Of a DNA stretch of 39,727 nt, positions 17,845-27,527 are shown piece after piece. Origin of the DNA: Gammaproteobacteria bacterium (GTDB taxonomy: Bacteria > Pseudomonadota > Gammaproteobacteria > Thiohalomonadales > Thiohalomonadaceae); NCBI GenBank assembly GCA_015231435.1, contig JADGBN010000014.1:1-39727 (forward strand). Direction: 5' to 3'. Positions within the stretch are counted from its first letter, which is position 1; the number at the start of each line of letters is the position of its first letter. Both the position numbers and the translations under genes were made by a program. The notes beneath the pieces are model-generated. The model saw only the letters and a list, made by a program, of their open reading frames with translations, was not told where the DNA came from and ran no database searches.

Positions 17845-19395
17845 ATGAGTGAACTCAATTTTCTGGTGGTCGATGATGTTGACTCGATTTGCCGTGCAGT
17901 AAGGCAAATCCTGATCGGTATGGGGCACGCCAAGGTGACGATGGCACAAAATGGTGCCAAAGCGTTAAAGGCAATGGAGGAGCAGTCATTTGACCATATC
18001 ATTACCGATATGATCATGCCGATGATGAATGGTATCGAGTTGACGCGTGCAGTGCGTGGTAATCCAGCAACGGCAAAAACGCCGGTGATTATGATTACCG
18101 GCGATGCGGAGAAGGCGCAGGTGATGAGCGCTATTGCCGCAGGGGTGACCGATATTATTCTAAAACCATTCACCCCAATGATCTTTCGCGAAAAGCTAAA
18201 CCGCATTATTGCGGGTAAGGTGCCCCTGACACTATCGCAACGCAGCGCTCGAGACGATAGTAGCGCTGCCGCAGAGCGACGCAAACAGTCGCAACCGCTT
18301 GCCAGCGGTCATCATAATGTCAAACGTACTGTTCTGGTAGTGGATGATATCCCAAGCAATATTGATGTGTTGTCCGGGGGGTTAAGTGAACTCTATCGGG
18401 TCAAGGCGGCGATTAGTGGCGAGAAAGCGTTACGAATCTGCAGCAGTGAACCGCCAGATCTGATTCTCCTTGATGTGATGATGCCGGAGATGGATGGCTA
18501 TGAGGTCTGTCGTCGCTTAAAGGCCAATCCAGAGACGGCGGATATACCGGTGATCTTTCTCACTGCCAAAGGGGAAGTTGCTGATATGGCAAACGGCTTT
18601 GCGGTCGGGGCGGTTGACTATATTAGTAAACCCGCTGTTCCGGCGATTCTCAAGGCGAGAGTGAAAGCCCATATGCAGTTGCGGGAGAACCTCTACAGGC
18701 TGGAGGATCAACTCCAGGCGCAGATTGAGAATGCGCGTCTGCTTGAAGATGTTAACCGCATGACCCGCCACGATCTGAAAGGGCCGCTCTCGGTGGCGCT
18801 CGCTGCGGTTGAGGCGTTGGCAACGACGAATGAGGTATCTGTGCAACAGCGGCAACAGTTGGCGCAAGAGGTTGAACTCTCCGTACAGCAGGTGCTGCAG
18901 CTGATTAACCGATCGCTTGATCTCTATAAGATGGAGAGTGGCAGCTACGATTTTGTCCCGAGCAAGATTGGTATCACTCGTGTTATCGCCAAAGTGGCGA
19001 AGGGGATGGAGCGGGTCGCCGCCTCCCGTGCACAGAGTATTACGGTAAAAGATGCCAATGGTCGTAGTTATGTTATGGCCGAGGAGCTTCTATGTATGTC
19101 GCTTTTCTATAATCTGCTGCTCAATGCGCTGCAGGCCTCCGCCGACAATGATGAGGTGACGGTGACAATTGCCAAGGGGAGGATGGTGACGGTTGCCATT
19201 CATAATAGCGGCGTCATACCCGAGTCGATTCGCGATCGCTTTTTTGAAAAGTATGTCACCGCGGGCAAGGAGGAGGGGGTCGGTCTGGGAACCTACTCTG
19301 CGCGTCTAATGGCCACTGTAATGAAAGGGACAATCACTTTTGAGAGCTCTGAAGCGAAGGGCACTACGGTAACCGTCGCATTACCGCCCGCGTAG
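17845..19395 (+). CDS. soluble double-receiver histidine kinase (REC-REC-HisKA-HATPase)
   Basis: The ATG follows GGGAGGGGGC closely; the protein has 516 residues and no membrane segment. Receiver 1 is CheY-like, with phospho-acceptor Asp55 (HIITDMIMPMMNG) and Lys107 in LKPF. Receiver 2 has Asp210 ([15 protein letters not shown]) and SKPA. The kinase part has the H-box HDLKGPL (His309) and an ATPase with LFYNLLLNALQAS and the G-box EGVGLGTYSARLM. This order, receivers before a kinase core, suggests it is itself driven by phosphorelay. It starts 42 bases after the triple-SBP phosphatase gene and is probably in its operon. It ends 17 bases from the convergent hybrid-kinase gene. Confidence 0.9.
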   Translation: MSELNFLVVDDVDSICRAVRQILIGMGHAKVTMAQNGAKALKAMEEQSFDHIITDMIMPMMNGIELTRAVRGNPATAKTPVIMITGDAEKAQVMSAIAAGVTDIILKPFTPMIFREKLNRIIAGKVPLTLSQRSARDDSSAAAERRKQSQPLASGHHNVKRTVLVVDDIPSNIDVLSGGLSELYRVKAAISGEKALRICSSEPPDLILLDVMMPEMDGYEVCRRLKANPETADIPVIFLTAKGEVADMANGFAVGAVDYISKPAVPAILKARVKAHMQLRENLYRLEDQLQAQIENARLLEDVNRMTRHDLKGPLSVALAAVEALATTNEVSVQQRQQLAQEVELSVQQVLQLINRSLDLYKMESGSYDFVPSKIGITRVIAKVAKGMERVAASRAQSITVKDANGRSYVMAEELLCMSLFYNLLLNALQASADNDEVTVTIAKGRMVTVAIHNSGVIPESIRDRFFEKYVTAGKEEGVGLGTYSARLMATVMKGTITFESSEAKGTTVTVALPPA

Positions 19396-19412
19396 GGTTA
19401 TGTCGGTGGTGG

Positions 19413-21407
19413 TCATCTAATAAGCTGTTGCAGTTGCTGTGCCGGTGTTAGGGCTGGCTCAAAATCATATTTTGCAATGTAGCTGGCGATCTGTTGTAAC
19501 AGCTGCTGCTCTTGACTGCCGGGGCAGTGGGCAAGAAGTTTTTCCACCACATGAATGGCAGCGGTGTCGTCATTTTGCAGCAGGCTTAGTAGCCTCTCTA
19601 CCTCATTCAGAATATCAGTGGTTGCCAGCGAGGTGGCTGGCGGCTGCGGCTGCGTCGTGGCACGCGCTGTCACTGTGTGAATCGCTGCCAAGACCTGTGT
19701 CAGCTCCCGAACGGTCGCCTTGACGGCGGTTTTAACATCCACTTTGTCGCGTATCGCCTGCTCCAGCGCGACGGCAGAGCGGTTTAAGGCAGTGGCACCA
19801 ATCGTTGCAGCTAACCCCTTTAGCGTATGAACAAGACGGGCAGCCTGTTGAATATCGCTCTGGTACGCCTTGCTAAAATCAGGCAAAAAGTGCTGGTAGC
19901 TCTCTATGAAGCCGTTCAGTATACGCAGATAGAGTGTCGGATTGCCGTTACAGTTAACAAGCCCCGCAGCGGTGTCGATGCCATCGGGGGGGCTGGCAGA
20001 GAACGGATTATCAGGCAGAGTGGTCGCCGTCGCTTGTGGTTTGCCACGATGCGCGGTAGCCGTAGGTTTAATCCACTTTGCCAAAGTTTGGAACATTTTT
20101 GGAATATCAATCGGCTTGGCGATGTGATCATTCATCCCCGCATCTGTCGCCCGGTTTAAGTCATTATGGAAAACATCGGCACTCATGGCGATCACCGGAA
20201 GATGCTGAAAACGGCTATCGCTGCGCAGGGTGCGACACGCCTCATAGCCATCCATCACCGGCATCTGCAGGTCAGTAACGACCGCATCAAAGCGATCCCG
20301 CTCTAGGCACTGCAGTAGATCTTGACCATTGACCGCCGTGGTGACTGCAATACCGGCACTGCTGAGAAGTTCAACGGCCAACTCAAGATTGAGCGGATTA
20401 TCATCAGCCAGCAACAGGCGGGTGCCGCGCAGTGCTGCCATGTTTGTGGCAAGTTGCTGTGTATTTCCCGGGTGCCTCTCCTGGCGCAACTGATTCGCCT
20501 GAACGCCAAGCCAAATGCTAAAGATAAATTGGCTCCCCTCACCAAAACTACTTTCGGCACGAATGGTGCCGCCCATCAGTTCGGTCAACTGTTTGCAGAT
20601 GGAGAGCCCCAGTCCGGTGCCGCCATATTTGCGGGTCGTGGAACCATCCGCCTGTTCAAAAGCGGTAAACAGCCGTGCAATCTGCTCTGGTTTGAGTCCA
20701 ATACCGGTGTCACTCACTATGAACTGTAAAGCGATGCGATCATCGTCACGCTGCAGCGGGATGACCTTAATCGCAATCTCGCCGTGTTCGGTGAATTTAA
20801 CCGCATTATTGGCAAGATTGGTAAGGATCTGTCCAAGGCGCAGCGGGTCGCCGATGAGAAGGTGCGGCAGTGTGGCGTCAAGGTGGGTGGTGAAGGCGAT
20901 CCCCTTCTCTTTGGCTTTGGCGGCTATCAGTGTCTCAAGGGAGTCAAAAACTTCGTCAATGGTGAAGTCGATATGCTCTACTTCCAGTTTTCCGGCTTCA
21001 ATTTTGGAAAAGTCGAGAATATCGTTAATCAGTCCCAGCAAGGCGTTCGCCGCGTCGTTCACCTTGCGAATATAGTTATGTTGCTGTGGCGAAAGGTCGG
21101 TTTGCAGTGCCAGATAGCTCATACCGATGATCGCGTTCATCGGGGTGCGGATCTCGTGACTCATATTGGCGAGAAACTCCGATTTTGCGCGATTGGCATG
21201 CTCCGCCTCGGCGCGGGCTTTGGCTAGGGCGGCTTCGTTACGGTCACCGATGCGCAACAGTTGGCGACTCTGTTTCAGCAACGCCTGATAGGCAACTGCC
21301 AGATCTTGATAGGCATCGCGGGAAATCGGTTGCTGCGCATCGCCATCAAGCAGCGCCGTCGCCCTATCGAGGTTCTGCTGCTCCCGTAAAAAGGGATCTT
21401 GGCTCAT
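19413..21407 (-). CDS. soluble hybrid histidine kinase (HisKA-HATPase-REC-HPt)
   Basis: From the ATG at 21407 the protein has 664 residues. A short N-terminal coiled coil leads into HisKA with His84 ([10 protein letters not shown]), then the ATPase (N-box [11 protein letters not shown]-boxes DTGIGL and [10 protein letters not shown]), a receiver with Asp379 ([12 protein letters not shown]) and an HPt with His527 ([15 protein letters not shown]). There is no membrane segment and no recognised input domain, so the signal probably comes from the protein encoded upstream. The gene start overlaps the end of the receiver-SpoIIE gene by 44 bases. A longer frame to 21533 would only add residues read out of frame through the SpoIIE coding region. 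The C-terminus ends with a KYDFEPAL tail also seen in the two large kinases. Confidence 0.9.
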   Translation of the reverse strand: MSQDPFLREQQNLDRATALLDGDAQQPISRDAYQDLAVAYQALLKQSRQLLRIGDRNEAALAKARAEAEHANRAKSEFLANMSHEIRTPMNAIIGMSYLALQTDLSPQQHNYIRKVNDAANALLGLINDILDFSKIEAGKLEVEHIDFTIDEVFDSLETLIAAKAKEKGIAFTTHLDATLPHLLIGDPLRLGQILTNLANNAVKFTEHGEIAIKVIPLQRDDDRIALQFIVSDTGIGLKPEQIARLFTAFEQADGSTTRKYGGTGLGLSICKQLTELMGGTIRAESSFGEGSQFIFSIWLGVQANQLRQERHPGNTQQLATNMAALRGTRLLLADDNPLNLELAVELLSSAGIAVTTAVNGQDLLQCLERDRFDAVVTDLQMPVMDGYEACRTLRSDSRFQHLPVIAMSADVFHNDLNRATDAGMNDHIAKPIDIPKMFQTLAKWIKPTATAHRGKPQATATTLPDNPFSASPPDGIDTAAGLVNCNGNPTLYLRILNGFIESYQHFLPDFSKAYQSDIQQAARLVHTLKGLAATIGATALNRSAVALEQAIRDKVDVKTAVKATVRELTQVLAAIHTVTARATTQPQPPATSLATTDILNEVERLLSLLQNDDTAAIHVVEKLLAHCPGSQEQQLLQQIASYIAKYDFEPALTPAQQLQQLIR

Positions 21408-22635
21408 CTTGGCGACAGACAAAACCAAGCACACTAAGATCATCGCGCGGCGCTTCATCGCCGCGAAAAGTATTAAAGATCTCCGCCATGCGCTGTTGCT
21501 GTTGTGCCATGGATGGCAGGGTTGCCACCTCAATAATCAGTTCGCGCCAGCGGCGTTTGCCAAAACCGCGTTTTGCCTGCGCCCCGATTTGGTCAAAAAG
21601 ACCGTCACTGCTCATGTAGAAAGCATCTCCCGGAGCCACCTCGACACTCACCTGTGGGTACGTCTGGTCGTAAGGGATGCTGCGATAACCCAAAGATTTC
21701 CGTACCCCGGAGATAACCTCAACTTCACCCGCAGAGAGCTTAAAGAGGTCAAAACGGCCGCCGGCAAAGGTAAGCTCATTGCTGGCGACGGTGATAAAGC
21801 AGGCACCCATCTCCAGACCGTCGTCGGAGTGACCTTCAGAGAGATCGTGCTGTCCAAGTGAGTCCTTAATAGATTGATTAATGGCGGCAAGCAGCGCACC
21901 GACACTGCCTGCAGGTGTGCTTTGCAGGGCGCGATCAATGGCACCGGAGACGACCATCGTCATTAACGCACCGGGTACACCGTGACCGGTGCAGTCCCCT
22001 AAAGCCAACAACAGACCATCACCCCAGCGTCGTGCCCAGTAGAGATCACCGCCCACCACATCACGCGGTTGCCACCAGTGAAAGTAGTCACCGAGAAACG
22101 CTTGAAACAGTTTATCGGATGGGAGCGTTGCCTGTTGAATGCGACTCGCATAACGAATGCTGTCGGCAACTTCCGCCTGGGCACGCTGGCGTTCGTGAAC
22201 CTCGTTTTCGAGGCGTTTATTCTGTAGCGCCATGGCATCAAGGGCCCGTTTCAGACTTAAATGCGTGTTAACGCGTGCGGTGAGAATGGGGGGGCTAATC
22301 GGTTTGGCGATATAGTCAACGGCGCCAAGTTCAAGGCCAATGCGTTCATCTCGGGCATCGGTGAGAGCCGTCAAAAAGATCACCGGAATATCGCAGGTTT
22401 CAGGGTTCGCCTTAAGCCGCCGACAAACTTCGTGGCCATCCATGTTGGGCATCATGACATCCAAAAGAATGAGGTCGGGGGATTTCTCCTCTGCCAGTCG
22501 CAGAGCAACCTCGCCGTTAACGGCACACAATACCCGATGCTGGCTCTCTTTAAGCACCGCCCGCACAATATCAAGATTATCCGGTGTGTCGTCAACGGCG
22601 AGAATGGTGGCGTTGGTCTCAATTTTTCGTGTCAT
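21364..22635 (-). CDS. response regulator with SpoIIE/PP2C phosphatase output
   Basis: The ATG at 22635 gives 423 residues; upstream in-frame ATGs add sequence unlike a receiver. The receiver occupies about 10-125, with Asp59 ([13 protein letters not shown]) and Lys111 (AKPI). A coiled coil follows (about 125-160), then the linker [14 protein letters not shown] and the SpoIIE domain with metal ligands in [24 protein letters not shown] and the terminal RDDLSVLGF. This is the RssB/RsbU-like design, in which phosphorylation controls a Ser/Thr phosphatase acting on a STAS protein. The gene is first in a minus-strand pair with the overlapping hybrid kinase, its likely partner. Its SpoIIE part resembles that of the triple-SBP phosphatase, suggesting common targets. 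Confidence 0.9.
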   Translation of the reverse strand: MTRKIETNATILAVDDTPDNLDIVRAVLKESQHRVLCAVNGEVALRLAEEKSPDLILLDVMMPNMDGHEVCRRLKANPETCDIPVIFLTALTDARDERIGLELGAVDYIAKPISPPILTARVNTHLSLKRALDAMALQNKRLENEVHERQRAQAEVADSIRYASRIQQATLPSDKLFQAFLGDYFHWWQPRDVVGGDLYWARRWGDGLLLALGDCTGHGVPGALMTMVVSGAIDRALQSTPAGSVGALLAAINQSIKDSLGQHDLSEGHSDDGLEMGACFITVASNELTFAGGRFDLFKLSAGEVEVISGVRKSLGYRSIPYDQTYPQVSVEVAPGDAFYMSSDGLFDQIGAQAKRGFGKRRWRELIIEVATLPSMAQQQQRMAEIFNTFRGDEAPRDDLSVLGFVCRQDEPRSLFTGAAEPR

Positions 22636-22691
22636 GGCAGTACTCTTATGCAGATGAGGAATACCCCATTTTGTGAATAGGGTGTTTAATC

Positions 22692-22722
22692 TTAACATTG
22701 CATTAGTTGATGTACCTATAAT
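22692..22722 (+). promoter_or_regulatory. possible promoter for the cheR-kinase operon
   Basis: TATAAT (22717-22722) is a perfect -10 box, but the best upstream hexamer, TTAACA (22692-22697), is at 19 bases, longer than optimal. The site lies in the 206-base gap between the divergent receiver-SpoIIE and cheR genes. A short CCTAT/ATAGG dyad (22715-22719 and 22728-22732) surrounds the -10 box. Confidence 0.35.
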
Positions 22723-22841
22723 AAGAGGATAGGTAAATAAATGTTTCTGACCGCATGAAGTCAACGAACCAACAATTTCAAGGAGAAAGGGTATATGTGA
22801 TGGGGATAAAAGGTCATGAATCATTGGGGTGATCAGATTTA

Positions 22842-23750
22842 ATGCAAAAAACGCAACCGATCTCAGCTAGCAGCAGTTCTGGCGAAGGGTTGTTAAAGCG
22901 GGTCACTCGGGTAATTGCCTCTGCTTCGGGTTTATTAAAAGCGGGGGAGCGTGATGATTATCTGCATCGCTGTGTGGCAGATTTTATGGTGGTTCGGGGT
23001 GAGAAGGTTCTGGAGACTCTGTTGCAAAAGGCAGAGCGGGGTGAGCATGAAGCGATTCAGGCACTGCGTAATGCGCTGGCGGTGAACTACACCTATTTCT
23101 GGCGGGAACCTGAGCATTTCCATATTCTAATGGAGCATGTCATTATCTCGCTGCGTAAAAGAGTCGATAAGAGGGGGTCGCTGCAACCCCGTGTGCATCT
23201 CTGGTCAGCAGGGTGCGCCAGTGGTGAAGAGCCCTGGTCAATGGCCATTGCCGCGGCTGAGGCTTGTCGGGTGACCGGGTTGGCGGCAACCATAGAGATT
23301 CTTGCAACCGATATTGATACGGTTGCACTGGCAGATGCACAGCAGGGGCGCTATCGTGATCACGCATTAAGAGAGCTTCCTAATGAGTTGCGCGAACGTT
23401 ATTTTCACCCCTTGAGAATGGGGAGCGGTAAAATTTGGCGGGTAGGGGAGGCGTTGCGTAAAATGGTACGCTATGTGCCGAATGACCTGCTCGCCGCGCA
23501 GTGGCCGGTTGGTGAGAGCGGTCACCGCTTTGATGCGATTTTTTGTCGAAATGTGATGATCTATCTCTCGGATTCTGCCCGGGTGCATCTTTTTGAGAAA
23601 TTTTCAACACTGCTGACGCCGGATGGCTTGCTGCTGTTAAGTCGCGTTGAGGGTGGAATGAGTTATGCGGACGCCTATTTCAGACCCTGTGGTGATGCGG
23701 TCTATCTCCCCAGCGCTGCGGCACGCCGTGTCAGTCAAAACAGGATATAA
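22842..23750 (+). CDS. CheR-type protein-glutamate O-methyltransferase
   Basis: The 302-residue protein shows the CheR order: an N-terminal helical region, NYTYFWREPEHF (usually NxTxFFR), the S-adenosylmethionine site HLWSAGCASGEEPWSMA, EILATDIDTVALADAQQGRY, and FDAIFCRNVMIYL followed by LLLLSRVEGG. CheR methylates glutamates on chemoreceptor signalling helices. No cheA, cheW or cheB is nearby. The gene sits ten bases before a giant hybrid kinase, an arrangement in which CheR-like proteins may serve alternative pathways. Translation starts after GGGGTGA (22826-22832), and an in-frame stop just upstream (22830-22832) fixes this as the first possible start. Confidence 0.9.
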   Translation: MQKTQPISASSSSGEGLLKRVTRVIASASGLLKAGERDDYLHRCVADFMVVRGEKVLETLLQKAERGEHEAIQALRNALAVNYTYFWREPEHFHILMEHVIISLRKRVDKRGSLQPRVHLWSAGCASGEEPWSMAIAAAEACRVTGLAATIEILATDIDTVALADAQQGRYRDHALRELPNELRERYFHPLRMGSGKIWRVGEALRKMVRYVPNDLLAAQWPVGESGHRFDAIFCRNVMIYLSDSARVHLFEKFSTLLTPDGLLLLSRVEGGMSYADAYFRPCGDAVYLPSAAARRVSQNRI

Positions 23751-23759
23751 CAAGAGAGC

Positions 23760-26700
23760 ATGAACAGACTAATCGCCATACTTCAGGGGTTTTCCGTTAA
23801 ACGTCTTTTGGGGCTGTTTGCCCTGTTTGCCATCATCTGGATTCTTGTTATCGGTCTTTCGATGTTTCCTCGTCTGCAGCAGATGGCCGCGAATTTCACC
23901 AGTTTCTACCACGCTTCATATACCGTTACCAATACCGTCGGGGAGATGAAATATACCCTGTTGCGTGTGCAAAAAACGGTGAGGGATTATCTTGTCGAAA
24001 CGGATAGCGAACTTCGGCAGCAGGCGTATTCGCGCTACCTAGTGCTGATAGAGAAATTCCACGCAGATTTGGCAACGCTTCGCGATGCCTATACAGGTCC
24101 TAAAGCGGATCTGAATAACGTTGCTGAGCACTTTGCAAGTTTGATCGCCTATAACAAAAATCTTATTGGAGCGTTTGACCGTAGCGGCGAGCGGGAAGTT
24201 GCCTGGGCTGGAACCAAGGATAAGGCGCCGGGTAATCCTTGGCTATCTCTCTCTGCCGCGCTCGACAAAATAGGCAACTTTGCCGCGACTCGGGTGCGTG
24301 AGCTGAACGCCACCCAGCAACAGAACTATGCAGCGGGAGTCATGCAGTCAGTCATATTACTGACCTCTGTTGTCCTTCTGATGGTTGCCGTCTCGGTCAT
24401 TTTTTTCCGCTCGGTTAGCAATCCCCTGCAGCGCTTGCGAAACAGTATTGTTGAACTATCGCAAGGGAGTATTGACAGGGTAATTCCCGGGCAGGAGATG
24501 CAAAATGAAACCGGTGATATTGCCCGTGCGGTGGTTGTTTTGCAGCGGTTCTATCGTGAAATGGTGACTCAGAACTGGATTAAAAGCAGCAGTAATGAAG
24601 TGGTTGCGGTGTTGCAGGGGCAAAATGCAATGGCGGAATTTGCTCGACAGTTAATGGCTACGCTGACGCCACTCCTCGGTGCTCAGGTGGGCGTCTTCTA
24701 CTATTGTGATCGGCAGACGCAGCAGTACGCGCTGCTTGGCAGCTATGGCTACCGCCAGCGCAAGGGATTTTCACAACATTTTGCGATTGGTGAGGGTATT
24801 GTTGGTCAATGCGTGCTAGAGCGATCTGTTATTACTTTGTCTGAAGTTCCGGCAGATTACATTCGTATCGCATCAGGAATGGGGGAGGCAACACCGCGTT
24901 TTCTGCTGGTAGCGCCGGTGATCCTTGCGGGTGGCGAGATACCCGCAGTGATTGAGGTTGCCTCGACGCGCCAACTTGGGCAGCGCGAGCAGGATCTGCT
25001 TGACGAGGTGCTGCCGCTTATTGCCCTTAATATTGAGATTTTCGAGCGTAATCAGAAGACTCGGGAGTTGCTGGAAGAGAGCCAGCAGCAGCAGCTGGCG
25101 TTGGCGGCTCAGACCGAAGAGATCCGATCATCCGAACAGGAGTTGCTGGGACAGAAGCAAGAACTTCTCGCACAGCGCGATGTGCTGGAGAAGGCTAACG
25201 CCGAAATTAGGCAGAAGAGTGTTGAAGTTGAGGCAGCTCGAGCCCGTGCAGAGGAGGCGACAACCGCAAAGGGGATGTTCCTCGCTAATATGAGTCATGA
25301 GATCCGCACCCCAATGAACGCCATTATCGGTATGTCACATCTTGCCCTCAAGACCAACTTGGATAAAAAACAGGTTGATTATATTCAGAAAATTCATAAC
25401 GCAGGGGTCTCTCTGCTGGGTATCATTAACGATATACTCGATTTCTCCAAGATTGAGGCTGGCAAGATGGATATGGAGGCCACCTCATTCTGGCTGGGTG
25501 ACGTGATGGGCAATATGACTACCCTGGTGGCACACAAGGCGTATGACAAGGGGCTGGAGTTTCTTGTCCGGATCGCTCCTGATGTGCCGCAGAACTTGAT
25601 TGGTGATCCGCTGCGCATCGGCCAGGTGATGACCAATTTGGTGAATAATGCCGTCAAGTTCACCGAAGCGGGGCATATTCAAATTTCGGTGAGTGTTGCA
25701 CAGCACAGCGCCGAGCGGGTGCAACTCGCGGTCGATGTCGAGGATACCGGGATTGGCATGACCCCGGAACAGTCGGGCAAACTGTTTCAGGCTTTCAGTC
25801 AGGCCGACGGTTCGACAACCCGAAAATATGGGGGTACCGGACTGGGGCTAACTATCAGCAAGCGGCTGGTGGAGATGATGGAGGGTAAGATTTGGGTCGA
25901 ATCCCAGGCCGGGATCGGTAGCCATTTCAAATTCACCGCCTGGCTGGGTGTTGGTAACGAGAAGGAGAGAATCAAGGTTCCGTTATCGGTCAAGGGCTAC
26001 CGCACCCTTGTTGTTGATGACAATCCGGTGGCGCGTGAAATTCTCACCGAGCAGTTGCAAAGTATGGGGATGCAGGTTGATGCTGTGAAATCGGGCGGCG
26101 AGGCCATTACCGCCGTGCAGCGCGCCGACGTCGGTGATCCCTATAAGGTGATCTTTATGGACTGGCGGATGCCGGGCATGGATGGCATCGAGACCACGCG
26201 GCGCATCACTGCCGATGCATCGCTTAAGAGTCCACCGGCTATCGTGATGGTTACCGCCTTTGGTGTTGAAGATGTGCGCGGCGAGGCAGAGAGTGCCGGA
26301 GCGCGCGCCTTTCTCGTTAAGCCGGTGGGTCAGTCACACCTGTGGGATGCGCTGGTAGAGCTCTTTGCGCCACAGATGCGTGCGGCGCTGCAGGCACAAA
26401 GTAGCCATGCCGCGCATCAATTTGACATTGCCGGTATTCACGCCCTGCTGGTTGAGGATAACGAGATCAACCAGCAGATCGCCGTCGAACTGATGGAGAG
26501 TCAGGGGATGAAGGTGACGGTCGTCAATCACGGCAAGGAGGCGCTGGAGACCCTCGCTGCTGCTCCCGATCCGATCCCCTTTGATCTGGTGCTGATGGAT
26601 ATTCAGATGCCGGTGATGGACGGACATCAAGCGACCATTGAACTGAAGAAACAGACGCGTTACACCGATCTGCCAATTCTTGCGATGACGGCACATGCCA

Positions 26701-27527
26701 TGGTTGAAGAGCGCGAACGCTGTGCAGCGGAGGGCATGGTTGATCATATTACCAAACCAATTGATCCCGAGAGCTTCTATAAAACGCTGGAAAAATGGGG
26801 TGCCTCGCGACGCGATAGCGCTGGGCGTCATCCCGTCACCGCTGCGGCGCAACCGCTCACAGCAGCCATGGCCGCGCCTGACGCTGCGGCGCTTGCAGAT
26901 GCACTTCCAGAGGCCATCCCGGGTCTCGATATGAGTACCGGTCTTACCCGCACGGCGGGCAACCGCAAGCTCTATCTGAGTCTGCTAAAAAAATATTGTG
27001 CCGGGCAGGCTGACGCCGTGGAACGTATTCGCGCAGCGCTGTGTGTCGATGATCGCAGCACCGCAGAACGCGATGCCCATACGCTGAAAGGCGTCTCGGG
27101 AAATATTGGCGCTAATGCGGTAGAGGCGGTCGCCAAACGTCTGGAGACAGCCATTCGGGCGGGTGCAACCCTTGCGGCGCTCGAAAGTGACTTGCAGGCT
27201 TGCAACGAAATACTTGAGGCGCTAGTTTCGGTTATCCGGGCAACGTTGGGCGAAGCGCCACCTGTCGCAGCAGCGAGCACCCCGGAAAAACCGTGGGTGA
27301 CGCTGGCGATGTTGCAAGGTTCGCTCGACAAACTTCAGGCACAGATGGTTTATAACGATTCCGATGCCGCAGAGGAGTTTGCCACCTTGCGCCCGATGTT
27401 GGCGTCACTGTTTGGCGCAACCGTTGTGGTGCCCATCGGAGAAGCGCTTGATAACTATGACTTTGATACCGCCCTCGCGCTACTACAAGGCGCGCTGGCG
27501 AGCGCTACCACGGAGAGTCAGTCATGA
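23760..27527 (+). CDS. membrane hybrid histidine kinase (HAMP-GAF-HisKA-HATPase-REC-REC-HPt)
   Basis: This protein has 1255 residues. Membrane segments at about 16-33 and 197-215 enclose a helical periplasmic sensor. HAMP follows (about 216-270), then GAF (about 285-430) and a long coiled coil (430-500). HisKA carries His513 ([10 protein letters not shown]); the ATPase has [16 protein letters not shown] and [10 protein letters not shown]. Receiver 1 has Asp801 ([11 protein letters not shown]) and receiver 2 Asp947 ([11 protein letters not shown]). HPt has His1107 ([15 protein letters not shown]). The C-terminus has a NYDFDTAL tail. The architecture resembles BarA/GacS-type phosphorelay kinases with an added GAF and receiver. 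Start GAGAG-N-ATG lies ten bases after cheR, and the end overlaps the next kinase by four bases, so all three are one operon. Confidence 0.93.
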   Translation: MNRLIAILQGFSVKRLLGLFALFAIIWILVIGLSMFPRLQQMAANFTSFYHASYTVTNTVGEMKYTLLRVQKTVRDYLVETDSELRQQAYSRYLVLIEKFHADLATLRDAYTGPKADLNNVAEHFASLIAYNKNLIGAFDRSGEREVAWAGTKDKAPGNPWLSLSAALDKIGNFAATRVRELNATQQQNYAAGVMQSVILLTSVVLLMVAVSVIFFRSVSNPLQRLRNSIVELSQGSIDRVIPGQEMQNETGDIARAVVVLQRFYREMVTQNWIKSSSNEVVAVLQGQNAMAEFARQLMATLTPLLGAQVGVFYYCDRQTQQYALLGSYGYRQRKGFSQHFAIGEGIVGQCVLERSVITLSEVPADYIRIASGMGEATPRFLLVAPVILAGGEIPAVIEVASTRQLGQREQDLLDEVLPLIALNIEIFERNQKTRELLEESQQQQLALAAQTEEIRSSEQELLGQKQELLAQRDVLEKANAEIRQKSVEVEAARARAEEATTAKGMFLANMSHEIRTPMNAIIGMSHLALKTNLDKKQVDYIQKIHNAGVSLLGIINDILDFSKIEAGKMDMEATSFWLGDVMGNMTTLVAHKAYDKGLEFLVRIAPDVPQNLIGDPLRIGQVMTNLVNNAVKFTEAGHIQISVSVAQHSAERVQLAVDVEDTGIGMTPEQSGKLFQAFSQADGSTTRKYGGTGLGLTISKRLVEMMEGKIWVESQAGIGSHFKFTAWLGVGNEKERIKVPLSVKGYRTLVVDDNPVAREILTEQLQSMGMQVDAVKSGGEAITAVQRADVGDPYKVIFMDWRMPGMDGIETTRRITADASLKSPPAIVMVTAFGVEDVRGEAESAGARAFLVKPVGQSHLWDALVELFAPQMRAALQAQSSHAAHQFDIAGIHALLVEDNEINQQIAVELMESQGMKVTVVNHGKEALETLAAAPDPIPFDLVLMDIQMPVMDGHQATIELKKQTRYTDLPILAMTAHAMVEERERCAAEGMVDHITKPIDPESFYKTLEKWGASRRDSAGRHPVTAAAQPLTAAMAAPDAAALADALPEAIPGLDMSTGLTRTAGNRKLYLSLLKKYCAGQADAVERIRAALCVDDRSTAERDAHTLKGVSGNIGANAVEAVAKRLETAIRAGATLAALESDLQACNEILEALVSVIRATLGEAPPVAAASTPEKPWVTLAMLQGSLDKLQAQMVYNDSDAAEEFATLRPMLASLFGATVVVPIGEALDNYDFDTALALLQGALASATTESQS

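Noticed and set aside
21408-21533. Upstream extension of the soluble hybrid kinase
   Set aside because: It would be read out of frame through the SpoIIE domain of the preceding gene and gives a sequence without kinase or membrane character.
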